Assembly: GCF_900155575.1 (NCBI RefSeq)
Contig: NZ_LT706966.1
Coordinates: 2,214,912-2,254,956, forward strand
From: Actinotignum timonense
GTDB lineage: Bacteria > Actinomycetota > Actinomycetes > Actinomycetales > Actinomycetaceae
DNA: 40,045 nucleotides
Reading direction: 5' to 3'
Numbering within the stretch: the stretch's first letter is position 1; the number at the start of each line of letters is the position of its first letter. The position numbers and the translations under genes were made by a program. The notes beneath the pieces were generated by a model. The model worked only from the letters and a program-made list of their open reading frames with translations. It was not told the DNA's origin and ran no database searches. Below, one piece after another: positions 33,735-40,045 of this stretch.

Positions 33735-34298
33735 TTAGATGCGCCCGCGGGCAAGCTCCTCCGGGAAGTTGCCCGGGTCTCCCGCCATATCTGCGGTAAC
33801 ACGTTCGGAAAGCGAATGGGCTCCGCGCCCGAGCGCCACGGTTCCCGACTGCACAATTTCCCGGATCCCATAGGGCTCCAGGGCGGTGAGCAGGGCACCG
33901 ATCTTGCGGTCGGAGCCGGTGGCTTCAATGGTGACGGCATCCGGCACCATATCCACCACGTGGGCGCGGAAAAGATCCACCACCTGGACCACGTGGGAGC
34001 GGGTCGTATCATCAGCGCCGACTTTAATGAGGACGAGGCGGCGCAGCACCGCTTCCTCACTGTCCAATTCCACGATTTTGATGACGTTCACCAGCTTATT
34101 GAGCTGTTTGGCCACCTGTTCGAGGGGTTGCACCGCGGCATCAACCACCACGGTGATACGCGAGAGCGCCGGGTTTTCCGTTTCTCCCACGGCGAGCGAA
34201 TGAATATTGAACGCGCGGCGGGCGAAGAGCCCGGCCACCCGCGTGAGCACTCCGGGTTTATTCTCCACCAGTACGGAGAGCGTGTGGCGCTGCGGCAT
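33735..34298 (-). CDS. ilvN: Acetolactate synthase small (regulatory) subunit
   Basis: 187 residues. The N-terminal ACT domain (HTLSVLVENKPGVLTRVAGLFARR, then FNIHSLAVG) binds the feedback inhibitor valine; a C-terminal regulatory domain follows (ELARRLVLIKV-like VLRRLVLIKVGAD and the VDMVPDAVTIEATG segment). It binds the large subunit and confers Val sensitivity. GAAAGGAAGGA precedes the ATG. It follows ilvB after 46 bp, in the usual gene order. Confidence 0.96.
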   Translation of the reverse strand: MPQRHTLSVLVENKPGVLTRVAGLFARRAFNIHSLAVGETENPALSRITVVVDAAVQPLEQVAKQLNKLVNVIKIVELDSEEAVLRRLVLIKVGADDTTRSHVVQVVDLFRAHVVDMVPDAVTIEATGSDRKIGALLTALEPYGIREIVQSGTVALGRGAHSLSERVTADMAGDPGNFPEELARGRI

Positions 34299-34344
34299 TG
34301 TTATCCTTCCTTTCGTGGCGGCTCGAGCGGCGAAAATGCGCTAC

Positions 34345-36177
34345 TCACGCGAAGTTCTCATCCACTTCGGGGCGCAGCCCCTTGGCGTACATAATCTCAT
34401 CATTGGATACCCCGGCGGCAACCATCGGCCACACTTCCGCATCCGGTGAGGTAATAAAGTCGATAACGACGGGGCGGTCATTGATCTCCATGGCGCGCTG
34501 GATGGCGGTATCGACGTCGTCCTTCTTCTCCACGCGCCAGGCCGCGCAATCATAAGCCTCAGCAAGTTTCACGAAATCGGGGATACGGCGGGTGTTATTC
34601 CCGGTTTCCAGATCAGTGAAGGAATAGCGCCCCTCGTAGAAGAGGGTCTGCCACTGGCGCACCATCCCCAGCGAGGAGTTATTAATAACAGCCACTTTGA
34701 TATTGATGTTATTGAGGCGGCAGGTGGCCAGTTCCTGATTGGTCATCTGGAAGGAGCCGTCGCCATCAATCACCCACACGGTGCGTTCGGGCTGGCCCAC
34801 TTTCGCGCCCATGCCGGCCGGAATACCGTAGCCCATGGTGCCCGCTCCCCCGGAGGACAGCCAGCGGTGCGGATGCTCGAAACGCAAGAATTGCGAGGCC
34901 CACATTTGGTGCTGGCCCACCCCGGTCACCCAGATGGTGTCTTCACTTCCTGCCACGGCGCCCAGGCGCTCGATCACGTATTGCGGGGAGACGAGGCCGT
35001 CATCCGTGGGGGTGTAGCCGGCCGGGTAGGTTCCCCGCAGGCGGTTGAGGTAGCCCCACCAGGGATCCAGATTCGCTTCCCCATACTGGGCGCGGGCCGC
35101 GCGCACCTCCGCGAGGAGAGCAGGAACGGATTGCGCCAGATCCCCGATAATTGCCACGTCCGCGGTGCGGTTCTTGGATGCTTCCGCCGGGTCAATATCG
35201 AGGTGGATAACCTTCGCCTTCGGCGCGAAACCGTCCAGGGCCCCGGTCACGCGGTCATCGAAACGCGCGCCCAGCGCCACGATGAGATCGCTGCGCTGGA
35301 GGGCTCCCACCGCGGGAACGGTGCCGTGCATCCCCGGCATCCCCAGGTTATGGGGATGGGAATCGGGTACGGTGCCGCGGGCCGGCAGGGTGGTGACCAC
35401 CGGGGCACCGGTCAGGTCACTCAGCTCGGTAACCTCGCGGGAAACCCGGGCGCGCACCGCCCCTCCCCCCACGTAGAGCACGGGGCGGGCCGCGGTGGCA
35501 ATAAGCCGGGCAGCTTCGCGTACCGCGGCGGAATCCGGCTCGCCGGCCGGGCGGTATCCGGGCAGATCCAGGCGCGGGGGCCACACAAATTCTGTTTCTT
35601 GGTTCTGCGCGGATTTCGCGATATCCACGAGGACGGGGCCGGGGCGCCCGCTCGCCGCCAGGTAAAAAGCTTCGACCAGGCGGGCCGGAATATCATCGGC
35701 ATCGGTGACGAGGAAAGAATGCTTGACCATGGGCATGGTGGCACCCACGATATCGGCTTCCTGGAAGGCATCGGTTCCGATGGCCGCCGCTCCCACCTGG
35801 CCGGTGATGGCCACCAGCGGGACCGAATCCATATTGGCATCGAGCAGCGGGGTGACGAGGTTGGTAGCCCCCGGCCCGGAGGTAGCCATCACCACCCCCA
35901 CGCGCCCCGTTGCTAGCGCGTAGCCTTCGGCAGCGTGCCCGCCGCCCTGTTCGTGGCGCACCAGGATATGGCGGGGAGAATCGCTATCGTACATCGGGTC
36001 GTAGGTGGGCAAAATAGCTCCGCCGGGCAGCCCGAAGACGACATCAACACCGAGTTCCGCTAAGGTGCGGACAATGGCGCGGGCGCCGTCCATTTTTTCG
36101 CGGATCTCACCGGGACGGTCCCGGCGGGACGCGGCCGACGCGCTCATCGCGGATGCATTCATCTCGGATGCGGCCAT
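34345..36177 (-). CDS. ilvB: Acetolactate synthase large (catalytic) subunit
   Basis: 610-residue TPP- and FAD-dependent enzyme making acetolactate from pyruvate, the first common step of Val, Leu and Ile synthesis. The catalytic Glu lies in [15 protein letters not shown]. The FAD-binding middle domain contains GMPGMHGT. The TPP-binding motif starts GDGSFQM and runs to [24 protein letters not shown] precedes the Met chosen; an upstream in-frame Met adds eight residues. The N-terminal ~30 residues are Ala/Met/Ser-rich and not conserved. Expression should be controlled by the attenuator just upstream. Confidence 0.97.
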   Translation of the reverse strand: MAASEMNASAMSASAASRRDRPGEIREKMDGARAIVRTLAELGVDVVFGLPGGAILPTYDPMYDSDSPRHILVRHEQGGGHAAEGYALATGRVGVVMATSGPGATNLVTPLLDANMDSVPLVAITGQVGAAAIGTDAFQEADIVGATMPMVKHSFLVTDADDIPARLVEAFYLAASGRPGPVLVDIAKSAQNQETEFVWPPRLDLPGYRPAGEPDSAAVREAARLIATAARPVLYVGGGAVRARVSREVTELSDLTGAPVVTTLPARGTVPDSHPHNLGMPGMHGTVPAVGALQRSDLIVALGARFDDRVTGALDGFAPKAKVIHLDIDPAEASKNRTADVAIIGDLAQSVPALLAEVRAARAQYGEANLDPWWGYLNRLRGTYPAGYTPTDDGLVSPQYVIERLGAVAGSEDTIWVTGVGQHQMWASQFLRFEHPHRWLSSGGAGTMGYGIPAGMGAKVGQPERTVWVIDGDGSFQMTNQELATCRLNNINIKVAVINNSSLGMVRQWQTLFYEGRYSFTDLETGNNTRRIPDFVKLAEAYDCAAWRVEKKDDVDTAIQRAMEINDRPVVIDFITSPDAEVWPMVAAGVSNDEIMYAKGLRPEVDENFA

Positions 36178-36265
36178 GGTTCCTCCTTCAACCTGGTTCA
36201 CCTGGTTCTTCGGGCCTGTTCTTCCGGTATCACCGAGCGGGGTGCAAGCGTGGTGGTTGGCGCAT

Positions 36266-36288
36266 AAAAAATCCCCTCACGTGAGGGG
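36266..36288 (-). terminator. Attenuator terminator of ilvBNC
   Basis: On the minus strand CCCCTCAC-GTGAGGGG is immediately followed by ATTTTTT, a textbook intrinsic terminator placed between the leader peptide and ilvB. Its 5' arm (CCTCAC) can alternatively pair with GTGAGG inside the leader-peptide coding sequence, giving an antiterminator. Confidence 0.85.
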
Positions 36289-36289
36289 A

Positions 36290-36311
36290 GCGCGCAACCG
36301 GTGGTGCGCGC
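36290..36311 (-). promoter_or_regulatory. Hairpin between ilv leader peptide and attenuator
   Basis: GCGCGCA/TGCGCGC, a 7-bp stem with an 8-nt loop, starting at the last base of the leader-peptide stop codon. It could act as the pause hairpin of the attenuator. Confidence 0.6.
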
Positions 36312-36346
36312 TACCTCACTACGATAATAAGAAGAATCTGAGCCAT
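36311..36346 (-). CDS. ilvBNC leader peptide (attenuation)
   Basis: An 11-codon frame on the minus strand encoding MAQILLIIVVR and then TAG. Seven consecutive residues are Ile, Leu or Val, the products of the operon it precedes, which is diagnostic of a ribosome-stalling attenuator peptide. Its GTGAGG codons (Val-Arg) are complementary to the 5' arm of the downstream terminator. TAGTCT (minus strand, 36354-36359) ends seven bases before the ATG, so the transcript may start at the ATG itself (leaderless), as also suggested for leuB. Other actinobacteria such as Corynebacterium have a comparable ilvB leader, but this peptide is specific to this sequence. Confidence 0.85.
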   Translation of the reverse strand: MAQILLIIVVR

Positions 36347-36470
36347 GCCCTTCAGACTACCGGAGTGCGGTCCCCGAGCGCTAAAAAGATCAATCTGTCT
36401 CACATCGTGGATTTCGGTTTCATTGTTCGGACAGTTTTCCGCGGTTTTTCGAGAAGCGTACTCTGGACGC

Positions 36471-37772
36471 GTGAGCTTTTCGCACCGGCCACCCGCCCCG
36501 CAGCACCCGAGCCACTTGCGCTATGCCGCACGGGCGGTTTTGCGCGCCGGCTTACTTCTCCTTGCCAGCGGCGCCTCCGCTTACCGGGTCAAACACTCTA
36601 TGGAGCGCACCGCCCACGCCCTGGGGATCCGCACCACCCACGCCGCGGTCTCCTTCACGGAGATCACAGTTACGTGCTACGGCTGCGGGGATGTGTGCAC
36701 CCTCACCGGGGAGCAGCGCACCCTCGGCGTGAATGCCGCCCGTATTGACGCCCTTATTGTGGCCATTGATGCTCTCCCGGCCGGCTCCACTCCCGCGCAG
36801 GTCACGAGCGCCCTCGATGATGCGATTGCGCGGGCCCGCAGCTATCCGGCCTGGGTATTGGCCCTGGTGTCCGGGCTGGCCTGCGCCTGTTTCTGTTTCC
36901 TCAACCGGGGCGGGGTGGTGGAATGCGCCGCGGTCTTCTTCGCGGCGAGCGTGGGGCAGGCGGCGCGCGGCTGGTTGGCCCGCCGCCTCGTCAATCACTT
37001 CGGAATTTGGTTCCTGGTGGGGGCGCTGGCCGCGCTGCTCTACCTGGCCACGGTGGGGGTGGCTGAGGCGTGTTGGGATATTGCGGTGGTGCACGAAGCC
37101 GGGGTGGTTTCCGCCCTCCTCTTCCTCATTCCCGGGTTCCCGCTGGTCACCGCGATGCTCGATACGATTCGCGCTGATTTTTCCGCCGGGCTCACCCGCG
37201 GTGCCTATGTCACCATGCTCATGCTGGCCGCCGGGATGGCGGTCTGGGTGGTCACCGTTATTTTCGGTACGGATATTGCCCCGCATGCCGCCTACGTGAT
37301 CCCCGAGCCGTGGCTGGCTCTGGCGCGCGGTGCCGCGACCTTCGTGGCCTCCTACGGTTTCGCCATGCTTTTCACCGCGGAGCAGGGCGCGGCGCTGCTG
37401 GCCGGCGCCATCGGCGCGATTGTCAATGCCGCACGCCTAACCGCCCAGGATGCCGGTTTCTACAATGTGGCCGCGGTTTTCCTCGCGGCCCTGGGGGCCG
37501 GCGTGCTCGCCCACCTCCTCACTCGCCGCACCCGTTTTTCCCGGGTCTCGCTGAGCGTACCGGCCGTCGTCGTCATGATTCCGGGAGTGGTATTTTTCCG
37601 CGGTCTGCACGCCATTAATGCCGGGCAAATCGCCCAGGCTGCCGGAGCGCTCACCAACGTGGTGCTGGTGATCTGCGCGGTGGGTGCCGGGGTGGCGGCC
37701 GCGCGCATGATCACCGACCGGCACTGGCTCATGGAGCCACCCCACGAACTCAGCCCGGCCTTCGACGAGTAG
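36471..37772 (+). CDS. ThrE-type threonine/serine exporter family membrane protein
   Basis: 433-residue member of the ThrE/DUF1212 family. The N-terminal soluble part has ASGASAYRVKHSMERTAHALGI. It is followed by about ten membrane segments, including AWVLALVSGLACACFCFLNRGG, SALLFLIPGFPLVTAMLD and VVVMIPGVVFFRGLHAI, where GFPL and PGV are typical. It should export small amino acids by proton antiport; C. glutamicum ThrE exports Thr and Ser. I use the GTG start because it lies just before the conserved part, with TACTCT six bases upstream suggesting a leaderless message. A longer ATG frame overlaps the ilv leader region. It is divergent from ilvB and shares its promoter region. Confidence 0.87.
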   Translation: MSFSHRPPAPQHPSHLRYAARAVLRAGLLLLASGASAYRVKHSMERTAHALGIRTTHAAVSFTEITVTCYGCGDVCTLTGEQRTLGVNAARIDALIVAIDALPAGSTPAQVTSALDDAIARARSYPAWVLALVSGLACACFCFLNRGGVVECAAVFFAASVGQAARGWLARRLVNHFGIWFLVGALAALLYLATVGVAEACWDIAVVHEAGVVSALLFLIPGFPLVTAMLDTIRADFSAGLTRGAYVTMLMLAAGMAVWVVTVIFGTDIAPHAAYVIPEPWLALARGAATFVASYGFAMLFTAEQGAALLAGAIGAIVNAARLTAQDAGFYNVAAVFLAALGAGVLAHLLTRRTRFSRVSLSVPAVVVMIPGVVFFRGLHAINAGQIAQAAGALTNVVLVICAVGAGVAAARMITDRHWLMEPPHELSPAFDE

Positions 37773-37825
37773 CGAATAGCGTGCCGGGGCCCGCACGCGC
37801 GCCGCGACCAGCGCGACCGCGGTGC

Positions 37826-39670
37826 CTAATCCACTCGGCCGTCCACCACCCGCACCGCCCCGCGATCCGCCGAGGTGGTCATCATGGCGTAGGCCCGCAG
37901 CGCCTTAGAAACATGCCGGTCCCGCTTCTCGGGGCGCCAGGGCAGCTCGCCCATCTGGGCGCGCCGCTCGGCCAGTTCTTCTTCGGACACATCCATGGCG
38001 AGCAACCGGGTGGGCACGTCGATAATAATATGGTCGCCTTCGCGCAGCAGCGCAATATTACCGCCCGCGGCCGCCTCCGGGGATACATGCCCGATGGACA
38101 GACCCGAAGTTCCCCCGGAAAAACGCCCATCGGTAATGAGCCCGCACACCTTCCCGAGCCCCAGACCCTTGAGGTAGGACGTGGGATACAGCATTTCTTG
38201 CATCCCGGGCCCACCCTTGGGACCCTCGTAGCGGATCACCACAATATCGCCCGGTTCCACCGCTTTGGACAAAATAAGTTCGACGGCGGCCTCTTGGGAA
38301 TCGACCACCCGGGCCCGCCCTTCGAAATGGAAAAGCTCTTCGCTAATCCCGGCCGTTTTAATAACCGCACCGTCCTCCGCCAGGTTCCCGCGCAGCACGC
38401 ACAGCCCGCCGTCCTTGGTATAGGCGTGATCGGCACTGCGAATACAACCGTGCTCCCCGTCCAGATCCGGGCTTTCCCAGGTGGAATCCTGCGAAAATGC
38501 GCGGGTGGTGCGCACGTTCCCCGGCGCGGCACTGAAAAGATCACGGGCCTGCTCGGAAGGCGCCACCCCGCGGATATCCCAGGTTTCCAGCCAGGATTTC
38601 AGGTCATCGGAATGCACCGAATGCACCGAGTCATCGAGCATCCCCGCCCGGTACATTTCCCCGAGCAGCGCCGGAATCCCGCCGGCGCGGTGGAAGTCCT
38701 GAATATGGAATTCGGTGGAATTCGGGGCGAGCTTGACCATGCAGGGCACCCGCCGCGAAAGCGCATCAATATCCGCGAGCGTGAAATCCACGTGCCCTTC
38801 CTGGGCGATGGCCAAAATATGAAGCACGGTATTGGTGGAGCCGCCCATGGCCACATCCATGGACATGGCATTGGTAAACGCCGCTTTCGTCATAATATTG
38901 CGCGGCAGCACGCTGGCGTCGTCGTCGTTATAAAAACGTTTCGTGAGCGCGACGATGCGTTTCCCGGCCTCCTCGAAAAGCCGGCGGCGCCGGGTGGCGG
39001 TGGCGAGGGTCGAGCCGTTGCCGGGGAGGGACATGCCCAGCGCTTCGGTCAGGCAATTCATGGAATTTGCGGTGAACATGCCCGAGCAGGAACCGCAGGT
39101 GGGGCAGGCGTTTTCTTCCACGCGCGCGAGCTCGTCGTCCGTGATGGAATCATCCACGGCCAGGGCCATCGCGTCGATCAGGTCAATATTATGATCGACG
39201 ACGCCTTCCACCGGCTTGCCCGCCTCCATGGGACCGCCGGACACAAAAATAGTGGGAATATTCAGGCGCATGGCCGCGATGAGCATGCCGGGTGTAATTT
39301 TATCGCAATTAGAAATGCAGACGAGGGCGTCCACGGTATGCGCATTGCACATATATTCGATGGAGTCGGCAATAATTTCGCGGCTGGGCAGCGAGTAGAG
39401 CATGCCCTCGTGGCCCATGGCGATGCCGTCGTCCACGGCAATGGTATTAAATTCGCGCGCCACCCCGCCGTTCGCCTGGATCACGTCCGCCACGATTTTC
39501 CCGACGTTGCGCAGGTGCACGTGCCCGGGAACGAATTGGGTGAAGGAATTAGCGATAGCAATAATCGGTTTTCCGAAATCTTCCGAGCCCATCCCGGTGG
39601 CGCGCCAGAGCGCCCGCGCCCCGGCCATATTCCGGCCTGTTGTTGAGGTTGCCGATCGCAGCTGCGCCAT
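37826..39670 (-). CDS. ilvD: Dihydroxy-acid dehydratase
   Basis: 614-residue Fe-S dehydratase, the fourth step of Val and Ile synthesis. Cluster and Mg ligands are visible: the [12 protein letters not shown] segment, [21 protein letters not shown], and the C-terminal [18 protein letters not shown]. The N-terminal [19 protein letters not shown] is typical. GAAGGGGA precedes the ATG. The [12 protein letters not shown] stretch overlaps a copy of the dispersed GGCGTCGTCGT motif. Single gene, convergent with the exporter gene and preceded by the same inverted repeat as leuB. Confidence 0.96.
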   Translation of the reverse strand: MAQLRSATSTTGRNMAGARALWRATGMGSEDFGKPIIAIANSFTQFVPGHVHLRNVGKIVADVIQANGGVAREFNTIAVDDGIAMGHEGMLYSLPSREIIADSIEYMCNAHTVDALVCISNCDKITPGMLIAAMRLNIPTIFVSGGPMEAGKPVEGVVDHNIDLIDAMALAVDDSITDDELARVEENACPTCGSCSGMFTANSMNCLTEALGMSLPGNGSTLATATRRRRLFEEAGKRIVALTKRFYNDDDASVLPRNIMTKAAFTNAMSMDVAMGGSTNTVLHILAIAQEGHVDFTLADIDALSRRVPCMVKLAPNSTEFHIQDFHRAGGIPALLGEMYRAGMLDDSVHSVHSDDLKSWLETWDIRGVAPSEQARDLFSAAPGNVRTTRAFSQDSTWESPDLDGEHGCIRSADHAYTKDGGLCVLRGNLAEDGAVIKTAGISEELFHFEGRARVVDSQEAAVELILSKAVEPGDIVVIRYEGPKGGPGMQEMLYPTSYLKGLGLGKVCGLITDGRFSGGTSGLSIGHVSPEAAAGGNIALLREGDHIIIDVPTRLLAMDVSEEELAERRAQMGELPWRPEKRDRHVSKALRAYAMMTTSADRGAVRVVDGRVD

Positions 39671-39742
39671 TATTCCCCTTCGTATCGTGTGTTGTGGTGG
39701 CGGGCGGTGCCGCCGTGGTCCTTAGTCTAGCCGTGTCCACGT

Positions 39743-39763
39743 AGTGAGAATTGCTTTCTCACT
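39743..39763. promoter_or_regulatory. Inverted-repeat operator upstream of ilvD
   Basis: AGTGAGA-N7-TCTCACT, identical in arms and spacing to the element before leuB. The flank GTCCAC-N-TAG is also shared. TAGACT on the minus strand lies a few bases nearer the gene as a possible -10. Confidence 0.65.
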
Positions 39764-40045
39764 TTTCGGACGTGGTTGCGGTGGTGGTCGCGGTGGTAGG
39801 AACGACGACGATGGTCCCATCCCGCAGCGTCTCCACTCGGATCGGCCATTCGTATACCCGGGTGAGTAGCTCAGAAGTGAGTACCTGGCGCGGGGTGCCG
39901 GCCGCTTCCACCCGGCCGTGGCGCAAGAGGACCACGTCATCGCAGAGCGCGCCGGCCAGTTGAATATCGTGCAGCACGGCGACGACGGTGTGCCCGCCTG
40001 CAGCCAGGCGCCGGCACAGCTCGAGGAGGCGCTGCTGGTGGGAAA
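39759..40045 (-). CDS. Iron/heme ABC transporter ATPase, C-terminal part
   Basis: Only the last ~95 residues are in the window; the gene continues beyond the right edge. The visible part begins HQQRLLELCRRLAAGGHTVV and continues with AVLHDIQLAGALCDDVVLL, in which His-Asp is the switch (H-loop). RHGRVEAAGTPRQVLT, the usual end of FepC/HmuV-type ATPases, follows. Walker A and the signature lie outside. The C-terminal tail is unusually Thr-rich (VVPTTATTTATTSEK). An internal ATG at 39977 is not the start. The substrate is likely heme, hemin or a siderophore. Confidence 0.85.
   Translation of the reverse strand, partial: SHQQRLLELCRRLAAGGHTVVAVLHDIQLAGALCDDVVLLRHGRVEAAGTPRQVLTSELLTRVYEWPIRVETLRDGTIVVVPTTATTTATTSEK

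Overview
The window is GC-rich, gene-dense DNA that looks like a chromosome segment of an actinobacterium, probably of the Actinomycetaceae type. This rests on codon use, a DUF3516-type helicase typical of actinobacteria, a tRNA and a tmRNA without an encoded CCA end, an ilvBNC operon with an actinobacterial-style attenuator, and possible leaderless promoters. The genus cannot be fixed from the sequence alone.

Left part (1-5.7 kb): the end of a lipoprotein gene; an alpha/beta-hydrolase esterase; a sugar-porter MFS gene broken by one in-frame TAA; a divergent AraC-type regulator with 20-bp tandem repeats in its promoter region; a small heat-shock protein; a small membrane protein. Middle-left (6-15.3 kb): tRNA-Lys(CTT) with a double terminator; a decayed mini-CRISPR with its leader; a Ski2-like helicase; a YggS-family PLP protein with an unusual Thr/Ala/Ser-rich insertion; and an iron-siderophore ABC uptake locus (substrate-binding lipoprotein divergent from two permeases and an ATPase).

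Centre (15.4-23.7 kb) is the accessory and most interesting region. It has a type I-E Cascade operon cas8e-cse2-cas7e-cas5e that ends there, with no cas6e, cas1, cas2 or cas3 in the window. Upstream lies a 23-repeat array reading toward the cas genes, then its leader, then ssrA (tmRNA), then an inverted copy of the leader driving a second 5-repeat array outward, an IS3-type fragment, and a second copy of the cas8e upstream region that has lost its cas8e. Both copies of that upstream region contain a degenerate two-repeat mini-CRISPR. In the second copy the pseudo-spacer matches 15 of 17 positions of a sequence about 110 bp away in the same upstream region. This is the layout of a Cas-regulating RNA (CreR/CreA type) and is my best candidate for a new system. 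Two spacers of the main array are near-identical and differ only at what would be synonymous codon positions.

Right part (23.7-40 kb): an aldo/keto reductase, a diacylglycerol-kinase-like lipid kinase, and a branched-chain amino acid cluster (ilvE, leuB, ilvB-ilvN-ilvC, ilvD). Within it lie a thiolase, a UPF0210/UPF0237 pair, a thioredoxin-fold lipoprotein and a ThrE-type exporter divergent from ilvB. ilvB has a classic attenuator: an 11-residue leader peptide MAQILLIIVVR followed by a terminator. leuB and ilvD share an identical inverted repeat (AGTGAGA-N7-TCTCACT) upstream. The window ends inside a heme/iron ABC ATPase gene.
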